Assembly: GCA_017853815.1 (NCBI GenBank)
Contig: JAFMIT010000004.1
Location: 1-33,422, forward strand
Direction of reading: 5' to 3'
Source of the DNA: Actinomycetota bacterium
GTDB lineage: Bacteria > Actinomycetota > Actinomycetes > S36-B12 > UBA5976
Length of the DNA stretch: 33,422 nt
The notes under the pieces were generated by a model. That model made no database searches, was not told the DNA's origin, and worked only from the letters and a program-made list of their open reading frames with translations. Position 1 is the first letter of the stretch, and each line of letters starts with the position of its first letter. Below, one piece after another: positions 1 to 8,800 of this stretch. The translations under genes were made by a program, and so were the position numbers.

Positions 1-308
1 GTCGAGAAGATGTTGCAAGATGCCCAGCGGACATCTGCACCGAGAGCGACTAAGGTTTCGATGAGCACAGCAGTCTGCACGGTCATGTGTAGCGAACCAG
101 CAATCTTCGCGCCTGTAAGTGGCTTGGAGTCACCGAACTCGGCACGCATAGCCATGAGGCCAGGCATTTCGTGTTCAGCCAAACGAATTTCATGACGACC
201 GAATTCAGCAAGCTTGAGATCTGCTACTGCGTATTCGAGGCCAAAACCAGGAACGGCATCGCCAATAACGAATGCATCGCGCCCAGCAACAAAGTTGTCA
301 ACAGACAT
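1..308 (-). CDS. ahcY: Adenosylhomocysteinase, N-terminal part (runs off the window)
   Basis: The first 102 residues of S-adenosylhomocysteine hydrolase, which splits SAH to adenosine and homocysteine in the cytosolic activated-methyl cycle. The visible part has the family's N-terminal block: ADLKLAEFGRHEI, then EHEMPGLMAMRAEF, the TGAKIAGSLHMTVQTAVLIETL segment in which the HMT residues contact substrate, and GADVRWASCNIFS. The ATG at 308 is preceded by AGGAG five bases upstream, which fixes the start. The C-terminal NAD-binding domain lies outside the window. The Mycobacterium counterpart (sahH, Rv3248c) also sits next to the mannose gene block, which supports the synteny. Identity is firm; only completeness cannot be judged. 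Confidence 0.95.
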   Translation of the reverse strand, partial: MSVDNFVAGRDAFVIGDAVPGFGLEYAVADLKLAEFGRHEIRLAEHEMPGLMAMRAEFGDSKPLTGAKIAGSLHMTVQTAVLIETLVALGADVRWASCNIFS

Positions 309-396
309 GGATTTCTCCTACATGTGGATGGCGACAAACGGCTCGAGACTTCGATGGTCTGCCTATAGGAGGGTCGGATACCGACTCGCTGGCGGA

Positions 397-402
397 ATTG
401 TA
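397..402 (-). promoter_or_regulatory. Possible -10 box upstream of ahcY
   Basis: The 110-base gap between the CDF gene and ahcY holds a minus-strand TACAAT about 90 bases before the ahcY start. No convincing -35 hexamer lies at normal spacing, and I see no recognisable SAM or SAH riboswitch core in the presumed leader. Weak evidence. Confidence 0.25.
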
Positions 403-418
403 CGCGATGAAACGAGCG

Positions 419-1327
419 CTACGCGCGATAGATGTCTGGTTCGATGAAGATATAGCGGGCGTGCGGCAGAGCGAGACGAATATTCGCTTCAATATCGTCG
501 ATAGCTGAACTGACCTCAACGGCGCGGACTGCGGCATCAACGCCGACTTTGGCAGCGACCAACAGCTCGTCTGGACCGACGTACAACGTGCGAACGTGGA
601 TGACCTGTCGAACGAGAGGCGAGGCGGCGAGAAGTTCGCGAATCTTGGCATCGTCCTCTTCGAGCGCGGATTCACCAACCAACATGCTCGTCATCTCGAA
701 CGACAAAATGACAGCGATGACGACGAGCAAGAGACCGACAGCTACGGCACCTAGGCCGTCCCAGCGAGCATCGCCTGTGACAGTCGATCCGACCACGCCC
801 ACAAAAGCGAACATCAGGCCTGTCAGTGCGCCGATGTCTTCGAGGACGATGACCGGAAGTTCTGGCTGTCGAGCTGCCCGAACGAACTGCCACAGAGTGC
901 GCTTGCCTTTGACGTGAGCCACCTCTGCGAGCGCAGTGCGCAGTGAGAAAGATTCAAGAATAATCGCGACGAGCAACACCGCAATCGCGATACGGGTATC
1001 GCCAACTTCTTCTGGATGCTGAAATTTGTGGATGCCCTCGTACAGCGAATATGCGCCACCGACAACGAACAGAACAATCGCAACGATAAAGCCGTAGATG
1101 TAGCGAACCCGGCCGTAACCGAAATTGTGTTGATCGCTCGTCCGCTGTGAATGACGGTGGCCGACTAACAGCAGCACCTGATTGCCCGAGTCAGCGACTG
1201 AGTGGACTGCTTCGCTGAGCATCGAAGCGGAACCTGTGATGAAGAACGCCACAAATTTTGAAACCGCAATGCCGAGGTTTGCTACTAGCGCTGCTAAAAC
1301 CGCACGCATGCCACCACTGGTGCTCAT
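419..1327 (-). CDS. Cation diffusion facilitator (CDF) family transporter
   Basis: A 302-residue membrane protein of the CDF family, which exports divalent metals such as Zn2+, Mn2+ or Fe2+ by proton antiport. Hydrophobic segments lie at about residues 8-30, 78-97, 112-128, 160-180 and 192-212, followed by a soluble C-terminal domain (about 213-302). The TM2 metal site is intact (H42-x3-D46 within SEAVHSVADSGNQ). FGYGRVRYIYGFIVAIVLF (69-87) is typical of the branch that includes eukaryotic ZnT9. The TM5 site does not read HxxxD; it has E163-D164 in VLEDIGALTG, which makes the transported metal uncertain. The start ATG lies six bases after the stop of the SIS gene, so it is probably co-transcribed with the mannose genes. 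In Mycobacterium the comparable place holds manA instead. Confidence 0.88.
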   Translation of the reverse strand: MSTSGGMRAVLAALVANLGIAVSKFVAFFITGSASMLSEAVHSVADSGNQVLLLVGHRHSQRTSDQHNFGYGRVRYIYGFIVAIVLFVVGGAYSLYEGIHKFQHPEEVGDTRIAIAVLLVAIILESFSLRTALAEVAHVKGKRTLWQFVRAARQPELPVIVLEDIGALTGLMFAFVGVVGSTVTGDARWDGLGAVAVGLLLVVIAVILSFEMTSMLVGESALEEDDAKIRELLAASPLVRQVIHVRTLYVGPDELLVAAKVGVDAAVRAVEVSSAIDDIEANIRLALPHARYIFIEPDIYRA

Positions 1328-1333
1328 GAATTC

Positions 1334-2467
1334 CTAGTCTTGAAGTCGAGACTTCAGTTCGTTGATCGGCCCAATTGGACTTGGGTCGATGTGAAGCGCC
1401 AACGCTGTGTAAACGCTGGCCCAGTCAGTCAGGGCTACTAGTGATGCAAGCCGATGAATAATCCGGGTGCCAGTTGCGTCGACACGGGTAACAGGTACGC
1501 CGCGGCGATCGGCAATATCGCTGACGATTTCGGCGCGCTTGGCCATTTGTGGATGTTCAATCGAATCGCGCAGCAACACGAGGCGGAACTTTCGATTGAG
1601 TTCGCGACCTGCGCGATCTTCGAAAATCTCTTCAACACTCGATGCGCCTGCGAACGGTCCGTCCAGAACAACCACTTGGTTGTGCTGAGACTCCGGGATC
1701 TCGCCGTGAATTGCGGGAATCTTGGCGTTCTCGGCCAGCTGCGAGATAAATCGGTATGACGCAACAGGTCCGATCGCTCCTGTACCCCAAATCATCGGCA
1801 GCGAGCCAGCGAGTGCAACTGCGAGAAGTTTGGCTGGATTCTCAAACGACTCTCGCTCGACTGCGCACTGTTGACCAATTTCATCAATGACGTCTGCGGC
1901 ATGTTGCAAGTCTGTATCCGGCACTGAGACGACGCCGAGTTGGTTGCCGACCAGCAATAGCGGCGTCAGGAGTGTCCACATTGATGCGCGCGGCATCAAC
2001 CCTTTGGCATCCACCAGCATCGTTGAACTGCCGCGCACGGACGCAGTGAAATCGTGGAGGGCCGAACCAGCGGACGTGATTGACACCAGTTTTGATCCCC
2101 GTCGTGCTGCCTCATGAGCCGCAGCGATGGTTTCTTCGGTACCGCCACTGCACGACAGTGAAATCACGACGTCGTCAGCACCGACCCAGGCTGGCAATCC
2201 ATAGCCGCGAGAAGAAACAACAGGAATCGGTGATGTGGCGTTGGCGAGAGCTTCGATGACCTGTCCAGAGATGCCAGAGCCACCCATGCCTGTGACCACT
2301 ACAGCGCGAGGCCGACCTGCTTCGCCGATGCGGGCGATTTCGTCTCGGTTCGCTTCGGCTAGCCCGCGACGGACTTGGGCGCCGGCGGTGGCGGTGGCGG
2401 CGAGCATCTCACCAGGATCAGCTGCGAGCATCGCTGCGACATCATCAAGAATCAAATCGTCGACCAT
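1334..2467 (-). CDS. SIS-domain phosphoglucose/phosphomannose isomerase-like protein
   Basis: A 377-residue protein with two sugar isomerase (SIS) folds, resembling the bifunctional phosphoglucose/phosphomannose isomerase family and mycobacterial Rv3256c. Visible motifs are MGGSGISG (61-68) and SCSGGTEET (105-113, the phosphate-binding SYSGNTEET equivalent), MPR at 158-160, and the C-terminal signature ENAKIPA (246-252) followed by E257-S-Q-H262-N263. The latter Glu and His correspond to residues used in catalysis by this family. The likely reaction is interconversion of fructose-6-P with glucose-6-P and/or mannose-6-P, which would feed the neighbouring phosphomannomutase. No separate type I manA is present in the window, so this gene may supply mannose-6-P. 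The start lies three bases after the stop of the Trm112-like gene. Actinobacterial members are little studied, so activity is inferred. Confidence 0.8.
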   Translation of the reverse strand: MVDDLILDDVAAMLAADPGEMLAATATAGAQVRRGLAEANRDEIARIGEAGRPRAVVVTGMGGSGISGQVIEALANATSPIPVVSSRGYGLPAWVGADDVVISLSCSGGTEETIAAAHEAARRGSKLVSITSAGSALHDFTASVRGSSTMLVDAKGLMPRASMWTLLTPLLLVGNQLGVVSVPDTDLQHAADVIDEIGQQCAVERESFENPAKLLAVALAGSLPMIWGTGAIGPVASYRFISQLAENAKIPAIHGEIPESQHNQVVVLDGPFAGASSVEEIFEDRAGRELNRKFRLVLLRDSIEHPQMAKRAEIVSDIADRRGVPVTRVDATGTRIIHRLASLVALTDWASVYTALALHIDPSPIGPINELKSRLQD

Positions 2468-2470
2468 GGA

Positions 2471-2641
2471 CTATCCCTTGCCTTTACGAGCTTGGGACAT
2501 CAGCAAAACGGGGATGCCATCGACAATCGGATAAATCCGGCCGCAGCACGCTGCCTTGAGCTCGGTGTCGCGGCGCAGTTTCAAGCGTCCGTGCTCATCG
2601 CATGGGCAGGCCAACAGCGGCAACAAATCTGCGATCAACAC
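2471..2641 (-). CDS. Trm112-like small zinc-ribbon protein (56 aa)
   Basis: A 56-codon gene with a GTG start, lying two bases after the stop of manB and ending three bases before the SIS gene, so it sits inside the operon. The translation contains LLPLLACPCDEHGRLKL, then AACCGRIYPIVDGIPVLL, which is the Trm112/UPF0434 signature. Trm112 proteins are small zinc-binding activators of methyltransferases in eukaryotes and archaea; the bacterial homologues have no settled role. The cysteine spacing is odd: CPC (C12, C14) and CC (C32, C33) rather than CPxC and CxxC, so zinc binding may be altered or lost. A GGGG stretch upstream could serve as ribosome-binding site. TTG at 2638 is an alternative start. 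Confidence 0.82.
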   Translation of the reverse strand: MLIADLLPLLACPCDEHGRLKLRRDTELKAACCGRIYPIVDGIPVLLMSQARKGKG

Positions 2642-2643
2642 AC

Positions 2644-4020
2644 TTAACCCCGAATCAACGACAAGACATCATCAACAATGGCCTGCACGTGCTCTTGAGT
2701 TTTTGCTTCGGCATTGAGACGTAGCAATGGCTCGGTGTTGCTCGCACGAACGTTGAACCACCATCCCTCTCCAGAGACTGTGAGCCCATCGAGTTCATCG
2801 AGGCAGACACCCTCACGGTCACCGTAAGTTGCCTTGATTTTGGCAACCACAGCCTGGGCATCATCTACGCGCGAATTGATCTCGCCGCTCTCGACGTAAC
2901 GCTTGTAGCTTGAGAGGACATCAGACAATTTGGTTCCGGCAGGGGTTTCGCCAAGCGCTGCCATGGCATGAAGGGCCGCGAGCATTCCCGAATCGGCACG
3001 CCAAAAATCGCGGAAGTAGAAGTGACCTGAATGCTCGCCACCAAATACTGCGTTGGTTTCGGCCATCGTCGCTTTGATGAACGAGTGACCCACGCGAGTG
3101 CGTACCGGCGTGCCACCGTTTTCGCGCACTACCTCAGCGACCGACCAAGAGGTAATCAAGTTGTGAATGATGTTGGAACCAGGGTGCTTGTCGAGCTCAC
3201 GCTTGGCGATCAATGCTGTCAAGGTTGATGGGCTCACGATGCCGCCTTGTTCGTCGACGACAAAACAACGATCCGCATCGCCATCAAACGCCAAACCGAT
3301 ATCGGCTTTGTGTTCGATGACGGCCTTCTGGAGATCTACAAGATTTGCAGGATCAATGGGGTTCGCTTCGTGGTTAGGGAAAGAACCATCGAGCTCGAAG
3401 TACATCTCGACAATGTCGAGTGGCAGGTTCTTCAACACGATAGGCACGGTGTAGCCGCCCATGCCATTGCCCGCATCGACGACCACTTTGAGCGGACGAA
3501 TGCCGCGAAGGTCAACAAGTTCGCGCAAGTAGTCGGCGTAGGCGTCCGCAAGATTTTGTTGGGAGAGAGTGCCGCGAGGGCCTGCGTAGTCGGAAGTCCA
3601 ACCATCGTTGATGAGCTGCTTGATTTCTGCGAGTCCGGATTCCTGCCCCACTGGAGCTGCGCCGGCACGGCATAACTTGATGCCGTTGTATTGCGCGGGA
3701 TTGTGGCTGGCCGTAAACATCGCACCGGGAAGACCGAGATGGCCAGATGCGAAGTACAGGCCATCGGTCGAGGCAAGACCAATCTCGATGACGTCGACGC
3801 CTTGAGCCATCACGCCATCCGCGAAGGCCGCTACAAGCTCTGGACCGCTGGGTCGCATGTCGTGACCGATCACCACAGTGCCAGCGCCGCCGGCCTCGCG
3901 AGAGATGCCGAGCACCTTCACAAAAGCCGCGCCGACAGCGCGAGCCAAGTCGGCGTCAAGTTGGTCTGGATAGGTGCCACGAACGTCGTAGGCCTTGATG
4001 ATTTGGTTGAGATCACGCAC
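2644..4020 (-). CDS. manB: Phosphomannomutase (alpha-D-phosphohexomutase family)
   Basis: A 458-residue cytosolic enzyme converting mannose-6-P to mannose-1-P, the step before GDP-mannose. All four family sites are visible: the phosphoserine loop TASHNP with S105, the Mg2+ loop DGDADR (246-251), the sugar-specificity loop GGEHSGH (327-333), and the phosphate-binding RASNTEP (425-431). GEHSGH is the form usual in phosphomannomutases and PMM/PGM enzymes. The start is GTG at 4020. Its position next to DUF3499 and the SIS gene matches Rv3256c-Rv3257c-Rv3258c. With manC (9400-10467) it supplies mannosyl donor for envelope glycans. Some phosphoglucomutase activity is possible, as in other members. 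Confidence 0.93.
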   Translation of the reverse strand: MRDLNQIIKAYDVRGTYPDQLDADLARAVGAAFVKVLGISREAGGAGTVVIGHDMRPSGPELVAAFADGVMAQGVDVIEIGLASTDGLYFASGHLGLPGAMFTASHNPAQYNGIKLCRAGAAPVGQESGLAEIKQLINDGWTSDYAGPRGTLSQQNLADAYADYLRELVDLRGIRPLKVVVDAGNGMGGYTVPIVLKNLPLDIVEMYFELDGSFPNHEANPIDPANLVDLQKAVIEHKADIGLAFDGDADRCFVVDEQGGIVSPSTLTALIAKRELDKHPGSNIIHNLITSWSVAEVVRENGGTPVRTRVGHSFIKATMAETNAVFGGEHSGHFYFRDFWRADSGMLAALHAMAALGETPAGTKLSDVLSSYKRYVESGEINSRVDDAQAVVAKIKATYGDREGVCLDELDGLTVSGEGWWFNVRASNTEPLLRLNAEAKTQEHVQAIVDDVLSLIRG

Positions 4021-4051
4021 AGCCCAAGCCTACTGAACAAAGTGAGCGTGC

Positions 4052-4396
4052 TTAGTCGGTTTCCCTCACCACACGAAGGTGACCGCGCCGGCCAGAGGTG
4101 TGGACTGGATGATGCGGCGATGACGCCCCTGCGGCCTCGCGCACCGCGTCTGCAATGGCGTCCAAATCGTCCGAAGATGGCCGCAAACTCTCAAGATCCG
4201 TTTCGAGCTTCACGAGCTCCCAGCCGCGGGGAGGCACCAGACGCCGACTGTGGTTTTCGCACAAGTCGTAGCAGTGAGGTTCAGCAAAAGTGGCGAGCGG
4301 TCCCAGCACAGCCGTGCTGTCTGCGTAGACGTAGGTGAGCGTGGCAATAGCAAGGTTGTCGCACATGGGGCGAGAACATTTGCGGGCCGGATTCAT
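4052..4396 (-). CDS. DUF3499 family protein, putative metal-binding
   Basis: A 114-residue protein of the actinobacteria-specific DUF3499 family (Rv3258c type), with no assigned function. The conserved N-terminal half has C7-x4-C12, a VYADSTAVLGPLA block, then E39-P-H41-C42-x3-C46-x2-H49 and PPRGWELV. The paired Cys/His residues look like a zinc site; that is my inference. The C-terminal half is variable and basic at its end. The ATG start has no Shine-Dalgarno sequence but is preceded at seven bases by TAACTT, suggesting a leaderless transcript. It is followed by manB 31 bases downstream, so it probably heads the manB operon. Conservation next to manB and whiB2 suggests an envelope or regulatory role, unproven. 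Confidence 0.88.
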   Translation of the reverse strand: MNPARKCSRPMCDNLAIATLTYVYADSTAVLGPLATFAEPHCYDLCENHSRRLVPPRGWELVKLETDLESLRPSSDDLDAIADAVREAAGASSPHHPVHTSGRRGHLRVVRETD

Positions 4397-4403
4397 GATG
4401 CGA

Positions 4404-4409
4404 AAGTTA
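4404..4409 (-). promoter_or_regulatory. Likely -10 box for a leaderless DUF3499 transcript
   Basis: TAACTT on the minus strand ends seven bases before the ATG at 4396. Transcription would begin at or next to the start codon. No Shine-Dalgarno sequence is present between the two, and there is no clear -35 box. Confidence 0.45.
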
Positions 4410-4454
4410 GTCGGAGCGACGGCGAAACTGTTGAAGTGACACGACTAGTCAAGA

Positions 4455-5873
4455 CTAAGAAGTCCGTAGCATCAGCCGAACGCCCGAGACCGTCTGACTT
4501 GATGGGTCGAGCAGGGCTGTCGCCGCGGAATACGACCCACGTGAAGTCTTGTCTTCTAACCACATCGTCACGTACACCTGCGGCTCATCAGAACTGATCA
4601 CGAGCACCATGCCAGTCTCACGGCGATCGTCGAGGCGAAGTGCCGCCACTTCACCTTCGTGAACTGTCGTGACGTTTTGCCATTGTTGCTCGCCACCGAC
4701 AAAGGCCGTCACTGTGACTTTGGAGTCAGTCAACGCGAGGGCCTGGAGACCAGCGAGTTTGAGTTCACTTGGGATCATCGTCACTGCACCGCGAAGGAGT
4801 GGTGCTTGTGAGGACAACACTTGGTAATCGCGCAAGCCACCGATGCGCGTGAACAGCGAAACCGATGCGAGCATGGGCTGATCGGACGAAATCTCAATCG
4901 AAGCCTTGGAGTTCTCGATGACGTCTGTCAGATCGATTGTCTTGACGACCCCAGCATCAAGATTCATGTCCGTCGCATCACTCAGCGGGAAACTTCCATC
5001 GGGCGTGTGAAGGATGACCGATGCGATTGCATCCTCGGTCGGTGACACCAGGTGCAACAGTGGACTCTGAATACCGTCGCGGATACCGACAATGACGGCG
5101 TGGGTTGAGAGCGACTCGACGGGCATGTTGAAGGTGCGACCCAGCTGAGAAACGCCATCGACAACTTCAGTTTGGACAGACGCAGTGACCCGACCATCGA
5201 CGACGTGAACACGCAATGCCACCGATTTCTCCCCTGGAACAGCGCGGGTGATGTCGACCAGTTTCAATCCTTGAGCCGGCACCAGAACGCGGTGGAACTC
5301 CGTCATCGATGTTTCACCGTCGCCAGTGAAGGCCGTGAGCGTCGCGACCGTGTCTGCATTGTCTGGATTCGAGAGAACTAAGTAGGCGCTATAGCCAGCC
5401 TGTGTGTTGATTCCTGCGAACCACCACTCTTGACCCGGCGTGCGACACGCGTCTACCGCAAGTCCCGCACCGGCACCCGACGAGCGTTGGGCGGTCATCA
5501 GTGCTGCAATTCGATTCGCAGAATCACCTTCAGCAGAGATGCGCTTGAAGTCGCCTGACTTCAAGTCGGTTTCGCGGGAGGCGCCTGGCACCAGCGCCTT
5601 CATGCGCTCGCCAATCGATACATCCACGGTGTCGCCATCGACCAGTGAGGAGCCGTTACCGACGATCAGACGTTGACGCGGAGTCGGACCAGTGGTGTTC
5701 CAACCGACACATTGCAGGTCTGTCACAGCCCGAGCCGCATTGAACTCCGTGGTTGATTCGGTAGGTCGGGCATAGACGCCGAGACCGTAGGACGTCACCG
5801 CTACCAGCAGAGCAACAACGACACCATTACGACTGAGAACTGTTGCCTTGAAGAAGTTTGAAATCAGACTCAT
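4455..5873 (-). CDS. DUF5719-type membrane-anchored extracellular protein
   Basis: A 472-residue protein with one N-terminal transmembrane anchor (VVVALLVAVTSYGLGVYA, about residues 17-34) and a large extracytoplasmic part. I chose ATG 5873 because it overlaps the stop of the upstream glycosyltransferase gene as ATGA and precedes the anchor; a longer open frame reaches 5969 only inside that gene. The exported region is rich in beta-type sequence with repeated Val/Ser/Thr patterns (WWFAGINTQAGYSAYLVLSNP, later LKLVDITRAVPG and ASIEISSDQPMLASVSLF), resembling DUF5719 proteins that accompany large GT2 genes near whiB in actinobacteria. No catalytic motif is recognised. Translational coupling suggests it works with the glycosyltransferase at the membrane. 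The family call is from memory and moderate. Confidence 0.75.
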   Translation of the reverse strand: MSLISNFFKATVLSRNGVVVALLVAVTSYGLGVYARPTESTTEFNAARAVTDLQCVGWNTTGPTPRQRLIVGNGSSLVDGDTVDVSIGERMKALVPGASRETDLKSGDFKRISAEGDSANRIAALMTAQRSSGAGAGLAVDACRTPGQEWWFAGINTQAGYSAYLVLSNPDNADTVATLTAFTGDGETSMTEFHRVLVPAQGLKLVDITRAVPGEKSVALRVHVVDGRVTASVQTEVVDGVSQLGRTFNMPVESLSTHAVIVGIRDGIQSPLLHLVSPTEDAIASVILHTPDGSFPLSDATDMNLDAGVVKTIDLTDVIENSKASIEISSDQPMLASVSLFTRIGGLRDYQVLSSQAPLLRGAVTMIPSELKLAGLQALALTDSKVTVTAFVGGEQQWQNVTTVHEGEVAALRLDDRRETGMVLVISSDEPQVYVTMWLEDKTSRGSYSAATALLDPSSQTVSGVRLMLRTS

Positions 5874-8800
5874 GACTCCACCAGCCATTCGTCTCGATAG
5901 GTGTTTCGCCGACGCGGCGCGAGCACCAGCAGTGCTGTAACCATTGAGAAGCCGGCGAACAGCAACCAATCAGAGCGACTCGACTTGTTCAGCGACACCG
6001 TGAGGATGCCTTCGGCGTTCTTCGGGACTTTCCACTTGTTAATGAAACTTCCGACGCGCTCAAGTTCATCTCCATTGAGGCTCGCGACCCACGCGGAGTC
6101 AGAGCGCGCAGCGAGGGTCACTATGCGTTCGTACTTGACGGCGTCGAGGGTGCCACCAAAAGTCAGCGGCGTCTTCAACTCGGTGTTATCGATTTCATCA
6201 AAAATAACTGGTGAGACCGTCGACCCATCGTCAGAAATAAAAAGTTTGTTTTCGACTTCAACAACTCGCCATACGTTCAATAACTGATCGCTGCGAGCTG
6301 TCATCAGACGAGTGAGATTCCCGATCGAGGCGATGCGTAGTGCGAGCGGATCTCGGACGGGCACTGCTATGTAACCGACGCCGAGGTCGTAGAGCGGATT
6401 CTTTTCGTCGGTCGAACTGCCCGTGAGCCAAGCCGCAATGGCCGCAGAAATTTCAGAATCGCCTTCAGCGCTCATCACTTCGCTATCTCCGAAGGTGAGC
6501 GGTCGCTGATCAAGCAAGTCAGCAACAACGAGTCCAGCCTCGTCTGTCGACAACATCAACGTGCGCAAATTCAGCGGTTCGGTGTAACCGCGCAATGTTG
6601 CGGCAGAAATCTCAGGTGCTCGATGAAGTCGATCGACGTCAGCTCGTTGCCACACATTGAAATACAAACCAGACAGTGGCAGTGCAGTCACCGCAATCGT
6701 CGCAAGTGCCGTACTCACTTGACGCCAGCCAAAAGCGCTTCTGTTCAAACGCACTCGCACGGTTGCCGCGCTGCTCGCGAGACACAGAAGCATGGCTGCA
6801 CTAATGATGAGAGCTGGAAGATCCAGCCGAAGTTTTCCGGTCGCAGAGGCCACGTAACTCATCGTGACTTGGGCGACGAGTGCCACGAGGAGCGCAATCC
6901 GAATCACGCGCCAGGCCTGCTGGCTGAGTCCGCGATTTCGAGAATCTGACAGGCTGGCTGCAGCCACGAACACCAATCCTGCGGCCCACCACCACGGCTG
7001 CGGCGAATCTGGCGCGCCTTTTCCGAACAGTGCCATCCAGGCCGAGGCTGGGCGGACATTCGAAGCTGCAAATTGCGCAAACCATGAACCTGGGTTGACT
7101 AACACATCAATTGACCAAGGCATCAAGATGGTCAGTGACCAGACGAACACCATAATCATGCGGGCGGCAGCTCCGCGGCTTGGTCGAACCGAGACCAAGA
7201 AGAAGATCAATCCGAGTGCGAGCAATACCCATGTGGCTGGCCAGGTCGCACACAGAATGGAAATCAACAGCGCCGCGCCAGCCGCTGCCCGCCACGAGGT
7301 CTGGGCATGACGCAAGAGCACCACCGTGGGCGGCAAGGCGATGGCGCTCAATACCACTGCAACGTTTCCCGAGACTGCCGATTCCACCACCACAGGAGAC
7401 AGGCTGTAGAGGGCCGCAAGCCAGACACGGGTTGCTGAATGCGGCAACAGCGAGCGCAGAGCGAGGTGCATCGATGCGGCGGCCCACCACATGCCAAACG
7501 TGCTGACGGTAAGAACGAAGAGCGCGGGATTTTGGAAAGTCAGATAGGAGAAGACCGCAATCAGCGCCTGCATGGGATGAGAAGGATCGCCTGTTCCAAG
7601 CCCCACGAGATGCCAAGACGACAAGTACTCCGTCCAGAGCGCATCAGCCGAAGTGGGCAGGACGACTCCTGAAGGTGATACGAGTTGACCACTACCCCAG
7701 GCATTGCGCGTTGCAAAAATGCCGAAGATGACGCTGACGAGACCAAGAATTGAGCCAGGCCGCTTCAGTGCAGCAAGCAGCGCTTGGAAATAGCCGACAT
7801 CCGCGCCATGAGCTCGGTTCGGTAGCAGCGCATCGAGACCGCGTTGGTAATTTTCTTGAACGCTTTCAGCGAGCTCGGTGCTCGCGTGCACCACTTGCTC
7901 CTTCAGAGTGGGACGGACACCTGGCAGCAAACCAGCAGTTCCGTACCGAGCACGAAGTCGGCGCACTGCACGGCCTGACGCCAGACCGCTCACCGTGGCC
8001 CGCCATTCGTCGCGAGCGGAAGTGAGATCCTGAACAGCGAGATAACCAGCACCGCGAGCCAAGCCAGCAAGTGCAATGAGTAACCACCGCGCCCAAAGCC
8101 AGCGCTTTGGTGTTTGCGAGAGGATGACGAGGATTCCAGCCCGACGATCAACGTAGTGTGGCGATGCGCTCGCTTTTTCTTTCTTACGAACTGAACGTGC
8201 CGTAGCCGCCACATGGCGAATTCGCGCGGCCGGCGCGAGCACCACTTCGTTGCCCATCGACCACGCGCGCCAGCACAAATCTAGATCGGTTCGAAAATGC
8301 GAAAGCTCAGGGCTGAAACCACCCAAGGAAGTCCACACATCGCGACGAATCAGCATTCCCACATTCGATGCGGCATGCACAGGCCCGCTGACATCGTGTT
8401 GGCCCTGATCGCGCTCGCCACGTTCGAGACCTGTGTAACGGGTACCAATGGCGGTGATGCTCGTGCCAACTTCGATGACATGTGACGCATCGGACCAGTC
8501 AAGAACTTTGCTGCCGATGACTGCAGCATGCGGATACTCGTTCGCAACTTTCAATAGGTGTTCAAGCGCCTGAGGTTCGGCGGCGCTATCGTCGTGAATA
8601 AGCCACAGCCATTGAACGGTGTTCGGGACGTCATCGAGGGTCGCCACCGCAGCATCGATGGCGTCGGACTGGGTGGCAGAAAGCGGAAGCTCGATTAAAT
8701 CTGCGGGGCGGTGCTGCTTGAGGACAGCGACGCTGTCATCGATGGACTCAATGTCCACTCCCACCCACGAATCAGCAGCGCGAGTCTGAGCCTCGAGCGC

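Noticed and set aside
309..418. A possible SAH or SAM riboswitch upstream of ahcY
   Set aside because: The 110-base leader shows no conserved riboswitch core or strong multi-stem pattern that I can recognise by eye.
4443..4450. The eight-base palindrome GACTAGTC between DUF5719 and DUF3499 as an operator
   Set aside because: A single eight-base palindrome is expected often by chance, and it lies about 50 bases upstream of the start without a second copy.
5874..5969. A longer start for the DUF5719-type gene at 5969
   Set aside because: It would overlap the glycosyltransferase gene by 100 bases and place a charged segment before the membrane anchor; the ATGA overlap at 5873 is a better start.
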